DNA from: Echinicola strongylocentroti
GTDB lineage: Bacteria > Bacteroidota > Bacteroidia > Cytophagales > Cyclobacteriaceae
DNA length: 64,000 nucleotides
Assembly (NCBI RefSeq): GCF_003260975.1
Contig: NZ_CP030041.1
Location: forward strand, 4,777,501-4,841,500
Reading direction: 5' to 3'
Shown here: positions 55,381 through 63,866 of the stretch, one piece after another
How the letters are laid out: the number at the start of each line of letters is the position of its first letter
Position numbering within the stretch: the first letter of the stretch is position 1
The notes under the pieces: generated by a model
What the model saw: only the letters and a program-made list of their open reading frames with translations
Told to the model about the DNA's origin: nothing
The model's database searches: none
Position numbers and translations under genes: made by a program

Positions 55381-55422
55381 AGCCAAGAATACCAGAAATT
55401 CGATTTTGGTTTTACGTAACTG

Positions 55423-55458
55423 ACCTGCCAAGGAGTGTGCAAAACCCTTGGCAGGTTT
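55423..55458 (+). terminator. Rho-independent terminator
   Basis: ACCTGCCAAGG and CCTTGGCAGGT form a perfect stem with a 12-base loop, followed by TTGT. It ends the envelope cluster. Confidence 0.8.
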
Positions 55459-55508
55459 GTCCTATCAGCTAGTAATCGTACATTTGAAACGGATCAAATT
55501 TACGCTTC

Positions 55509-55790
55509 ATGCACAATCACGTAACAATCACATATTGCACCCAGTGTCGTTGGATGCTCAGGGCGGATTGGATGGGACAGGAGCTGCTGACGACTTTTGA
55601 AGAGGAGCTGGATGAGCTTAGCCTTCGTCCTGGGACGGGCGGTGTCTTTGAAGTAGAGGCCAATGGCCAATTGGTCTGGTCACGCAAAGAGAATGGCCGG
55701 TTTCCCGAAATCACCGAACTAAAGCAAGTGGTGAGAGATGTGATCGCCCCTGACAAAGGCTTGGGGCATGCGGATAGGAAAGAAAAATGA
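55509..55790 (+). CDS. SelW/SelT/SelH-like Rdx protein (Cys form)
   Basis: The 93-residue protein starts ITYCTQCRWMLRADWMGQELL, the thioredoxin-like Rdx family motif with CTQC (positions 11-14) where selenoprotein W has CxxU. GTGGVFEVEANGQLVWSRKENGRFPE then matches the family's second half. It probably acts in thiol redox chemistry in the cytosol; partners are unknown. It is preceded by a terminator and stands alone. Confidence 0.9.
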   Translation: MHNHVTITYCTQCRWMLRADWMGQELLTTFEEELDELSLRPGTGGVFEVEANGQLVWSRKENGRFPEITELKQVVRDVIAPDKGLGHADRKEK

Positions 55791-56154
55791 TTGATATGAG
55801 TAATTTTCAACAGCCTTAAAGGCTAATCCTGCTTTGTTTTGGGTATTTTAGAACTCCTTCCTATCGACAAAAAAGCCTGTCCAAATGGAATGCCTTAGCA
55901 AAGTGCGCAGTCATTCGCCATGGGGATTTTTTAAAGCAACTGTTGAATTTGACAAAATAGGGCAATGTAAACAGCCATAAACTAAAGGAGGGTATTTTGC
56001 TATTTGATAGGAAGGATGTTTTTTATAAATACGATAATTACAGATAGTTTAATTTAAAGTACATTTTTATATATTGGTAATAGCGAAGTGATTGTACTAC
56101 TACTTTTTCTGTTCTGAAGCCTTCATTTACCACCGAGAATTCACCATTTGTTTA
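55791..56154. other. Gene-free stretch before the polysaccharide operon
   Basis: No ORF or repeat was recognised. The right part is AT-rich and leads to the promoter and operator-like dyads at 56155-56210. Confidence 0.4.
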
Positions 56155-56185
56155 TTTGCAATTTTATCTTTAACGAGTAATTTTG
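56155..56185 (+). promoter_or_regulatory. Putative promoter of the polysaccharide operon
   Basis: TTTG (56155-56158), 19 bases, then TAATTTTG (56178-56185) fit the Bacteroidota -33/-7 pattern with the same spacing as the tRNA promoter at 43864. The start site would be near 56191. Confidence 0.6.
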
Positions 56186-56210
56186 TTACTCTTGAGTAAT
56201 TTTTTTACTC
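56175..56210. promoter_or_regulatory. Tandem operator-like dyads
   Basis: GAGTAA-N5-TTACTC occurs twice in succession (56175-56191 and 56194-56210), 19 bp centre to centre. The first copy overlaps the -7 element and the second lies just downstream of it. Two identical perfect dyads of this spacing suggest a cooperative repressor site. The binding protein is unknown. Confidence 0.55.
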
Positions 56211-56352
56211 TTATTTTATGGATATCACGGAGTGTGATTGACCTGGCGAAGCTGTACTTGGGAAGAAAAAAGTCAAATTCAAAGAGGCAGGAACCGATCA
56301 AGAGCATCAACAGCTATTCAACTTAGAAGATCAAACCATTCAACGACCCACC

Positions 56353-57168
56353 TTGGAACCAAAAATAATTGAGCCATCGAAAGGATGGAAATTGGTAGAT
56401 TTTAAAGAGCTTTGGAGATACAAAGACCTGCTTTATTTCCTGACCTTGCGGGGCATCAAGGCGCGTTACGCACAGAGTATCTTGGGAGTGTCCTGGGCGA
56501 TCATCCAGCCACTGTTTACGACGCTGGTATTTACTGTGGTGTTTGGCAACCTTGCCAAAGTGGATTCTGACGGGATGCCTTATGTGCTATTTTCCTACTT
56601 GGCGCTGTGGCCGTGGAATTATTTCTCTGGCACCCTCACCGAGTCAGCCAACAGCCTTATTGCCAATTCCGGGATGATCACCAAGGTGTATTTTCCAAGG
56701 ATGGTGCTGCCACTGGCCTCGATATTTTCCAAGTTGTTGGACTTTATCATTGCCTTTTTGGTGGTCGTGGGGTTTTTGATCTATTTTCAGGTGATGCCGG
56801 GTTGGGGATTGGTTTTCCTGCCACTGTTGATTGTCCAGTTGCTGCTGACGTCTTTGGGCATTGGTATGATCCTGTCCGCTATGGCCGTGCAGTACCGCGA
56901 TGTCAAGCATGCACTGACTTTTTTGGTGCAGTTGCTGATGTACACCGCACCGGTGGTCTATAGCACGACGGCCGTACCTGAAGTTTACCGTCCATTTTAT
57001 ATCCTGAATCCCATGGTCGGGGTGATCGAAGGCTTTCGCGCGGCCTTCCTAGACCGTCCGCTACCTTGGGAATGGATCTGGCCTGGAGCAGTAGTGGCTA
57101 TGGTGCTTTTTGTCTTTGGGATGTTTTATTTCAGACGGATGGAGCGGGTGTTTGCAGATGTGGCGTAG
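56353..57168 (+). CDS. wzm: ABC-2 polysaccharide export permease (Wzm)
   Basis: The 271-residue permease has six predicted membrane helices and the ABC-2/Wzm signatures: WRYKDLLYFLTLRGIKARYAQSILGVSWAIIQPLF, YVLFSYLALWPWNYFSGTL and YVPRM-like KVYFPRMVLPL, with the C-terminal YILNPMVGVIEGFRAAFL. With Wzt it exports lipid-linked O-antigen or other glycan across the inner membrane. The only usable start is TTG at 56353; the frame is open upstream but has no ATG before an in-frame TGA at 56239. Confidence 0.9.
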   Translation: MEPKIIEPSKGWKLVDFKELWRYKDLLYFLTLRGIKARYAQSILGVSWAIIQPLFTTLVFTVVFGNLAKVDSDGMPYVLFSYLALWPWNYFSGTLTESANSLIANSGMITKVYFPRMVLPLASIFSKLLDFIIAFLVVVGFLIYFQVMPGWGLVFLPLLIVQLLLTSLGIGMILSAMAVQYRDVKHALTFLVQLLMYTAPVVYSTTAVPEVYRPFYILNPMVGVIEGFRAAFLDRPLPWEWIWPGAVVAMVLFVFGMFYFRRMERVFADVA

Positions 57169-57220
57169 GGGAGAGTACAGCGTAGCTAGATGCAAGTATC
57201 CAGTAGTGGGATAGGAGTAG

Positions 57221-57255
57221 TGAGTCTTGAGATATGAGTCTTGAGACTTGAGATT
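57221..57255. repeat. Short degenerate tandem repeat
   Basis: GAGTCTTGAGATAT-GAGTCTTGAGACTT-GAGATTT repeats a GAGTCTTGAGA unit about two and a half times between wzm and cysC. Such tracts occur between genes of Bacteroidota polysaccharide loci. Confidence 0.6.
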
Positions 57256-57335
57256 TGTACAATGACAATGAGCTTTGTTTAGTGATAACAGATGGAATGG
57301 CACTAATTTTATAGCCTTGGAAATAAGAAAGGATA

Positions 57336-57953
57336 ATGAACGAAGAAAATAATGTTTTCCCGACCGAATTTAAGATTCGTCAGTATGATCGGGCAAAGCT
57401 ATTGGAGCAGCAGCCTTTGTTGATTTGGTTTACGGGGCTGTCAGGGTCAGGGAAGTCTACCTTGGCCAATGCCACAGAGTTTGCGCTACACCAAAAAGGG
57501 CTGAAAACCTATCTTCTGGATGGTGATAATTTGAGGTCTGGGCTGAATAAGGGGTTGGGGTTTTCGTCGGAGGATCGGATCGAAAACCTCCGCCGGGTAG
57601 GTGAGGTGAGCAAATTGATGCTGGATGCAGGTTTGATAGTGATTGCGGCTTTTATTTCACCCTTCAGAAAAGAGCGTGAAATGATCAAGGAGCTGGTAGG
57701 TAAAGAGAACTTTATAGAGATCCATGTGAGCTGTCCCCTCGAAGTGTGTGAAAAAAGGGATACGAAAGGCCTCTATCAGAAAGCAAGAAAAGGGATCATC
57801 AAGGATTTTACTGGCATCGATTCCCCATATGAGGCTCCCATAGAAGCAGACCTGAAGGTGGATACGGACAGCAAGACTGTAGAGGAATGTATAAATAATA
57901 TTGTAAGTGCCATTGGGAAAAGATGTCAAAGCTATGGTCATAATATCAGCTAA
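57336..57953 (+). CDS. cysC: Adenylylsulfate kinase
   Basis: The 205-residue kinase has the P-loop GLSGSGKST (residues 34-42), LLDGDNLRSGLNKGLGFS, ENLRRVGEV and the phosphate-accepting loop AAFISPFRKERE. It makes PAPS from adenylyl sulfate. It stands alone between wzm and wzt without cysD/N, so the likely job is to supply PAPS for a sulfotransferase acting on the exported glycan. No sulfotransferase is in the window. Confidence 0.95.
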   Translation: MNEENNVFPTEFKIRQYDRAKLLEQQPLLIWFTGLSGSGKSTLANATEFALHQKGLKTYLLDGDNLRSGLNKGLGFSSEDRIENLRRVGEVSKLMLDAGLIVIAAFISPFRKEREMIKELVGKENFIEIHVSCPLEVCEKRDTKGLYQKARKGIIKDFTGIDSPYEAPIEADLKVDTDSKTVEECINNIVSAIGKRCQSYGHNIS

Positions 57954-57980
57954 GAGGAACACTTTGGAGAATAAGCGATA

Positions 57981-59246
57981 GTGGGAAAAAGTATTATCCA
58001 AGTAGAAAACTTGTCTAAGCGTTACCGGCTAGGCCTTAAAGAGAAGCGGTCCAAGACCTTGGCCGGACAGGTTGGCAATATCATCAAGTCCCCATGGGAA
58101 AACTTTCAGCGGCTTCGGAAGTTGAGCAAGTTTGGAGAAGAGGATGAATCGGTTTTTTGGGCGCTGAAGGATATCAGTTTTGAGGTGAAGGAAGGGGAAG
58201 TGCTGGGCATTATCGGTAAAAACGGTGCGGGTAAATCGACCTTGCTCAAGATACTGTCCCAAATCACAGAACCTACTTCAGGTAAAATCACCCTGAATGG
58301 CCGTGTGGCCTCTTTACTGGAAGTAGGCACTGGCTTTCACCCTGAGCTGACCGGTAGGGAAAATATCTATATGAATGGAACCATCCTCGGTATGACGAGG
58401 CGAGAGATCGACCGGAAATTGGATGAAATCATTGACTTTTCGGGCATAGAAAAGTTTGTGGACACACCGGTAAAGTTTTATTCCTCGGGCATGAAAGTGC
58501 GTCTAGGTTTTTCGGTGGCAGCTCATTTGGAGCCGGAGATTTTGATCATCGATGAGGTGCTGGCCGTGGGGGATTATGAATTTCAGCAAAAGTGTCTCGG
58601 AAAGATGGAGGATGTAAGCAAGAACCAAGGACGGACGGTGCTCTTTGTGAGCCATAATATGGCGGCAGTGCAGAATTTGTGTAGTAGGGGGATATTAATG
58701 GGAAATGGCAAACTGCACTTTGATGGAGTAACAGAAGAGGCATTGAAAAGCTATATTGGAGGCAATACCAGTACATGCTTTTTGGATTTGGAAAATGCCC
58801 ATATCAAAGGAGAAGGGAACCAAAAGATAAAATTAAAGTCCATTAATCTCTCTAGCCGTTTGGATGAAGATATACCGGTATTCCCGAGGAAAGATGTGTA
58901 TATTTCGCTGGATGTAGATTTTAAAGAAGGCTTTAAAAATCAAGGAGAGAGGATAGATATTCGGATTGATAACCGACTGGGACAACGACTTATTTGGTGT
59001 AGCACAAAAGCCGATAACAGGCTAAAGTTGGGGACGGGAAAAATAACTTTCAAAATCCCCCAATGCCCATTGGTTCCCGATGAATATGTCCTTACAGTAT
59101 TTATTCACGATGGACATGATGTGGCCAATTGGTACCCTCAAGTAATGAATTTTAAAGTGGAAGAAGCAGCATATTTTGATTCTGGGATGACCATTCCTAA
59201 TGGACAAACCAGCTTTATTTACCCTTTTGAACTTACTAATTCCTAA
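57981..59246 (+). CDS. wzt: ABC polysaccharide exporter ATPase with glycan-binding domain (Wzt)
   Basis: The 421-residue protein has a nucleotide-binding domain (residues about 1-250): Walker A GIIGKNGAGKSTLLK, signature YSSGMKVRLGF, and Walker B ILIIDEVLAVGD. Residues about 265-415 are a Wzt C-terminal beta-sandwich, which reads the non-reducing end of the glycan. The start is GTG. It should pair with the upstream permease, whose gene is separated from it by cysC. The presence of the C-domain predicts a terminally modified or capped glycan. Confidence 0.94.
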   Translation: MGKSIIQVENLSKRYRLGLKEKRSKTLAGQVGNIIKSPWENFQRLRKLSKFGEEDESVFWALKDISFEVKEGEVLGIIGKNGAGKSTLLKILSQITEPTSGKITLNGRVASLLEVGTGFHPELTGRENIYMNGTILGMTRREIDRKLDEIIDFSGIEKFVDTPVKFYSSGMKVRLGFSVAAHLEPEILIIDEVLAVGDYEFQQKCLGKMEDVSKNQGRTVLFVSHNMAAVQNLCSRGILMGNGKLHFDGVTEEALKSYIGGNTSTCFLDLENAHIKGEGNQKIKLKSINLSSRLDEDIPVFPRKDVYISLDVDFKEGFKNQGERIDIRIDNRLGQRLIWCSTKADNRLKLGTGKITFKIPQCPLVPDEYVLTVFIHDGHDVANWYPQVMNFKVEEAAYFDSGMTIPNGQTSFIYPFELTNS

Positions 59247-59248
59247 AA

Positions 59249-59971
59249 ATGATAAAAAAAATAAGAGATAAACTGTTTGGAATAAGTAAACTAGGCTATT
59301 TGATCTCCGAGGAGGGAAAGCGGAACAGGGAGCTTTCCAGCTATAATATGAGAGAGCTGAAGGCGATTGAATTCCTTAAAGACTACTTTCCTGAAGGCTT
59401 TCTTTTTGAAACTGGTTTTTCTCTGTCTTTTCAGACGATACAGCACATCATCAATGATCTTACTATTTATAAGCCCAAGGTTGTTCTTGAATTTGGTTCG
59501 GGACTTTCTACCCAAATACTAAGCAATTACATCAATAAGCATCAGCTTAGTTGCAAGCTTATAAGTATAGATGATGATCAAGAGTGGCAGGATAACTTAA
59601 AGCAGGCTTGTAAAGGGGTGGATTTTCACACTTTTACACTGAAGGATGATCATCCCTATTCTTATGGCGGAAAAGGAAAATGGTTTGACATTCCCAACAA
59701 CCATGCAATCAATACAGTTGAATTTGACCTGATCATCGTGGATGCACCAAAAGGAGGGCTATGTAGGCAATCCAGAATTGGTTTTATTCCTTTTGTCAAA
59801 GACAAGCTTTCGAATTCTCCGATCGTTTATTTGGATGACACACATCGTCAGGAAGAGCAGGAAATTGGCCATTTTTTGGTGGAGACCATCCCAGCGTTTG
59901 TAGGCAAGATTAATGGGTTCAATTACACAAGGTATTCTTTTGGGGATAAATTACATACTGCACCTTCATGA
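59249..59971 (+). CDS. Class I SAM-dependent methyltransferase-like protein
   Basis: The 240-residue protein has a Rossmann-type motif I (VVLEFGSGLSTQIL), a motif II-like acidic turn (CKLISIDDDQEW) and FDLIIVDAPKG. It begins 2 bp after wzt. These features fit a methyltransferase that might modify a sugar or cap the glycan. The substrate is unknown, and overlap with glycosyltransferase-like folds is possible. Confidence 0.72.
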   Translation: MIKKIRDKLFGISKLGYLISEEGKRNRELSSYNMRELKAIEFLKDYFPEGFLFETGFSLSFQTIQHIINDLTIYKPKVVLEFGSGLSTQILSNYINKHQLSCKLISIDDDQEWQDNLKQACKGVDFHTFTLKDDHPYSYGGKGKWFDIPNNHAINTVEFDLIIVDAPKGGLCRQSRIGFIPFVKDKLSNSPIVYLDDTHRQEEQEIGHFLVETIPAFVGKINGFNYTRYSFGDKLHTAPS

Positions 59972-60963
59972 ATAGAGAAGCTCCTTTGGTTTCCATTCTG
60001 ATCCCAAATTATAATAAAGCACCTTATATAAGGGAAACATTGGACTCTGTGCTAAACCAGACCTACCAGCACTGGGAGTGTATTATTGTCGATGATCATA
60101 GCACGGACGAATCATGGGAAATTCTAGAAGAATACTCTGCTAAGGATGATAGGTTTAAAGTTTTTCAAAGACCAGACCATTTAGCAAAGGGAGGGAATGT
60201 ATGTAGGAATTATGCTCTTAGATTATCGCTAGGGGAATATATTCAGTTTTTAGATTCTGATGATATTTTAGCACTGACATGTTTGAACGAAGAATGTCGT
60301 TTTGTGAAAAAATATCCCCAAAAGGATTTTTTGGTTTTTAATTCTGAATTATTTGATAAAAGTCCTGGTGATTTAGGTGTTTTATGGAATATCGATAAAG
60401 AAGAAAATGATTTTTATAGGTATTTGAAAACAGATGGAGTTTGGCAAACAGCTGGAGCTCTTTATAAGAGAAGTTTTTTTTTATTGAATTTAGCCTTCAA
60501 TGAAGATCTTTCTATTTGGCAAGACTTTGACCTTCATTTTAGGGCCATATTGGTGTCAAAGAATTACAAGAAACTTCTAGGTCTTAAACCTAATATTTTC
60601 ATAAGAAATGGGCTTGAAAATTCTATAAGTAGGACTAAAGATAGAAAGGTTGTACTTGATCAGTTAAAAAATAGGTTTATAATATATTTATCGTTTAAAG
60701 AATTGATAAGGAAGGGAGGGCTTGATTTTGATAAACCCGGCTATTTTATATATAAATCCGTTTGTTTTTGGTTTGCGGCACAGTTTTATGTTAAATATGG
60801 AAGATGGGATGGTTTTATTGAAAGCCTTAACCAACTAAGGAAATCTCAAAATCTACCATTTTATAAATGTGAATTATATAAGGTTCATTGTTTGATGCTA
60901 AAGGTGGCTAATAGGTGGAGGCCTATGAAGAAATTGTTAGTGTTTTTAGGGGGAATAAAATAA
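59968..60963 (+). CDS. Glycosyltransferase family 2
   Basis: The 331-residue GT-A enzyme begins VSILIPNYNKAPYIRETLDSVLNQTYQHWECIIVDDHSTDES and has the DxD-type motif IQFLDSDDILA. It overlaps the previous gene by 4 bp. It transfers a sugar to the growing glycan at the inner membrane. Base composition drops noticeably toward AT in this gene and the next two. Confidence 0.93.
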   Translation: MNREAPLVSILIPNYNKAPYIRETLDSVLNQTYQHWECIIVDDHSTDESWEILEEYSAKDDRFKVFQRPDHLAKGGNVCRNYALRLSLGEYIQFLDSDDILALTCLNEECRFVKKYPQKDFLVFNSELFDKSPGDLGVLWNIDKEENDFYRYLKTDGVWQTAGALYKRSFFLLNLAFNEDLSIWQDFDLHFRAILVSKNYKKLLGLKPNIFIRNGLENSISRTKDRKVVLDQLKNRFIIYLSFKELIRKGGLDFDKPGYFIYKSVCFWFAAQFYVKYGRWDGFIESLNQLRKSQNLPFYKCELYKVHCLMLKVANRWRPMKKLLVFLGGIK

Positions 60964-61020
60964 CGCTTGATTTTTTTATTCAAAGGGAAAATACAATGTG
61001 GAAGGAAAGAATGGAGGGAC

Positions 61021-61881
61021 ATGTATTGTAAGTTTACTTCTTTACTGAACTTTTTGATTACACTATACAAACCATCAAAGAGGAAGTTTATTCCAACAGG
61101 TTATAATGGTGATAAAAAAGCTCTTATTGATATTTATACTATTGCATTTAACAATGCTGAGTTTATCAAAAACCAGATTTTACTTATTAAGTTAAGGTTT
61201 AAGGATCCCCATAAGCATTTTATAATAGATAACTCATCTGATGTTTTGATTAGGGAAAAACTTATTAAAATATGCAAACAGCACCAAGTCGCATATATTG
61301 GGCTTCCCACAATCAACTATAGTCCCAATAAATCACATGCAATGGCGATGCATTGGACTTTTGCCCATCTCATAAAGAAAAGAAAACCCAAGTTCTTTTG
61401 CTTTCTGGATCATGATATATTCCCAATTAAAGACTTTTCGTTTTTAGACAAAATGAAAAATGGAATTTACGGAAGAATCATGCATTTATATACCCAGAAT
61501 GGATATGTCGAGCAAATATCGAATAGCTACCCATATTGGTCTATTTGGGCTGGCTTTTGTTTCTTTGATTATAAATTATTTAAAGATATTAAATCATACA
61601 AGATTAATTTTTTTTCAAAGAGATTTGAAGGGAAGGGTTTTTTAGATACCGGAGGAGGACTCTGGGAGAAAATTTATTCGAAAATTCCTTATCCAAAAAA
61701 AATGGCAAATTTTGAAGTTTTGAATTTCAGAGAGGGAGCCAAGGAGGATCTTCAATCGAGTTCTTTTGAGCTTATTGATGGCTGGATACATTTTGTGAGT
61801 TTATCTAATTGGAGGCCCACAAGCAATTTAGAAGAAAAGATTGAAAAATTTAATGAAATTATTGGGAAGTTGGATAACTAA
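61021..61881 (+). CDS. Putative glycosyltransferase (GT-A-like)
   Basis: The 286-residue protein contains DIYTIAFNNAEFIKNQI, a strand pattern of GT-A folds, HFIIDNSSD, and a DHD motif in FFCFLDHDIFPI that could bind metal. WIHFVSLSNWRPT near the end is unusual. It has no close named family. It is very AT-rich. The ATG at 61021 is preferred over TTG at 60967. Confidence 0.65.
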   Translation: MYCKFTSLLNFLITLYKPSKRKFIPTGYNGDKKALIDIYTIAFNNAEFIKNQILLIKLRFKDPHKHFIIDNSSDVLIREKLIKICKQHQVAYIGLPTINYSPNKSHAMAMHWTFAHLIKKRKPKFFCFLDHDIFPIKDFSFLDKMKNGIYGRIMHLYTQNGYVEQISNSYPYWSIWAGFCFFDYKLFKDIKSYKINFFSKRFEGKGFLDTGGGLWEKIYSKIPYPKKMANFEVLNFREGAKEDLQSSSFELIDGWIHFVSLSNWRPTSNLEEKIEKFNEIIGKLDN

Positions 61882-61892
61882 AATTAAAACTT

Positions 61893-62870
61893 TTGAAAAA
61901 TATAATATTTACCCTATGTTCTAATAACTATTTGGCACATGCAAAAGTGTTGGGAACATCCATTAGAAAGCATGCTTCTGACTGTCATTTTGTAATTGGC
62001 CTTGTTGACCAATGGGATCAAGAGATTGATTATTCCATTTTGGGTGCTGAAGTGGTGAAATTTGATGCCATAGGTGCACAGGTTTTTCCAGAAATGCTTG
62101 GGCGTTACAATATTATTGAATTTAATACAGCGGTAAAGCCATTTTACATTGAATATTTCTTCAATAAGTACGGTGGAAATACCAAGGTGTATTATATAGA
62201 TCCGGATATTAAATTGTACCACTCTATAGAGTTGCTTCATCACTCTCTCGACTTGCACCCAATAATAGTTACACCTAATCTAACTGTGACACCTGATAAG
62301 GTGGTGACAGGTGAATTAGCCTCTTTAAGACATGGTATGTTTAACTTAGGGTTTATAGGGCTGAAATGCTCGGAAGAATCAAAGGTTTTTGTACAATGGT
62401 GGAAGGAAAGACTTCAAAATTACTGTAAAATAGATAAGGCAAGAGGCATTTTCGTAGATCAAAAATGGGTTGATTTAGCCCCTTTATTCTTCGATAATAT
62501 TTATAGCATTAAACATCAAGGCTGTAATATGGCATGGTGGAATTTCTCCGAAAGGGATTTAAAAAAAGACCACAATGGGTATTATGTCAATATTCCAGAA
62601 CAAAGGCTGATTTTTTTCCACTTTAGTGGGTTCGACCCAAATGGTAATCAGACTACCGTCCGTATGAATAATCATTCCTTTAAATTGGAAGACTATGTTG
62701 AATTAGACGGCATTTTTAAAGAGTATGCAGGTGAGTTAAAGGAAAATGATTATGACAACATCTCTAAGTTAGTGCCGAAATTAGCTTTTTACAAGAAACC
62801 AAACGGCATGAATGTCAAGATCAGAAGACGACTTGGATGGATAAGGAAGGGGCTTTTCGGAAAGGTGTAA
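61893..62870 (+). CDS. Glycosyltransferase (GT8-like)
   Basis: The 325-residue protein begins KNIIFTLCSNNYLAHAKVLGTSIRKHA, as GT8 and related nucleotide-diphospho-sugar transferases do, and has the metal-binding YYIDPDIKLY and later MFNLGFIGLKCSEE. The start must be TTG at 61893 (next Met is too far in). It lies 11 bp after the previous gene and adds a further sugar to the glycan. Confidence 0.82.
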   Translation: MKNIIFTLCSNNYLAHAKVLGTSIRKHASDCHFVIGLVDQWDQEIDYSILGAEVVKFDAIGAQVFPEMLGRYNIIEFNTAVKPFYIEYFFNKYGGNTKVYYIDPDIKLYHSIELLHHSLDLHPIIVTPNLTVTPDKVVTGELASLRHGMFNLGFIGLKCSEESKVFVQWWKERLQNYCKIDKARGIFVDQKWVDLAPLFFDNIYSIKHQGCNMAWWNFSERDLKKDHNGYYVNIPEQRLIFFHFSGFDPNGNQTTVRMNNHSFKLEDYVELDGIFKEYAGELKENDYDNISKLVPKLAFYKKPNGMNVKIRRRLGWIRKGLFGKV

Positions 62871-62871
62871 G

Positions 62872-63858
62872 ATGCTAGGAATAAGTGTAGTAGTGTGCAC
62901 ATGTAATGGTGCCAACCGCCTGCCAGTTACCTTACAGCACATTTGCCAGCAAAGGTGTACGTATAGCTGGGAATTGATTGTGGTGGACAATTGTTCGACA
63001 GATAATACTACAGCCGTGTGCACATCTTTTCTCAAAGACAAGGAAATCGATTGGGTGATTGTACATGAATCTCAGCCAGGTCTGGTGAATGCTCGGCGGT
63101 GCGGACTAGAAAAAAGTAAATACGATTTCATTCTTTTCTGTGACGATGATAATGCTTTGAATGAACAATATTTACACTATGGGGTTAGCTTGATGGAACA
63201 AAATCCTCAGATTGGTATATTGGGAGGTTTTGGAGCGGCAGTCATTGAGGGGGGAAAGCCTGAGTGGTTTGACCAGTACAGCCACAGTTATGCTGTTGGG
63301 AAACAGGCATTATCTAACGGTAAAATAAGCTCTTCTAAAGCAGAAGTTTATGGAGCGGGAGCAATAGTTCGAAAGGAGCCAATATGGGAGTTGTTGCAAA
63401 GAGGTTTTGAAACAGTCATGGAGGGAAGGACTGGAAAGAAATTGGGAGCAGGGGATGATGTAGAATGGTGCTACATCTTCCAGCTATTAGATTATGAGAT
63501 TTGGTTTGATGACAGGTTGCTATTTGATCATTATATTTCAGCGTCCCGATTGACATGGGAATATTATTTGAATCTTAAGGCAGGAATCGCCTCTGGTTCT
63601 GGTTTACTATATCCGTATGGTTTGTTGTTGGATGCAAAGAGAGTAAATGTACCTCCATTTTGGAAGGCATACTTGGGTAGAACCCTTATAAGTTTGCTGG
63701 TTTGGCTAAAATCTATTTTTATGGTGTCAATTCCAATAAAGGTATCTTCCCAACGGAGATTGGCCCATCGGATTATCACTGCTCGATGTAGGGCATACTT
63801 GGTTGATGCTATCCGAGCCAAAAGACATTTTGATCAATTAAAACGGAACTTTCAGTAA
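62872..63858 (+). CDS. Glycosyltransferase family 2
   Basis: The 328-residue GT2 enzyme begins [24 protein letters not shown], then [17 protein letters not shown], and has the DxD in [15 protein letters not shown]; the [23 protein letters not shown] stretch is the family's later catalytic region. It starts 1 bp after the GT8-like gene, so the two are translationally linked. It belongs to the glycan assembly operon. Confidence 0.93.
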   Translation: MLGISVVVCTCNGANRLPVTLQHICQQRCTYSWELIVVDNCSTDNTTAVCTSFLKDKEIDWVIVHESQPGLVNARRCGLEKSKYDFILFCDDDNALNEQYLHYGVSLMEQNPQIGILGGFGAAVIEGGKPEWFDQYSHSYAVGKQALSNGKISSSKAEVYGAGAIVRKEPIWELLQRGFETVMEGRTGKKLGAGDDVEWCYIFQLLDYEIWFDDRLLFDHYISASRLTWEYYLNLKAGIASGSGLLYPYGLLLDAKRVNVPPFWKAYLGRTLISLLVWLKSIFMVSIPIKVSSQRRLAHRIITARCRAYLVDAIRAKRHFDQLKRNFQ

Positions 63859-63866
63859 TTTATTTC

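Noticed and set aside
56218..56353. Selenocysteine at the in-frame TGA upstream of wzm
   Set aside because: No SECIS-like context was seen, and the SelW-like protein of this genome uses cysteine.
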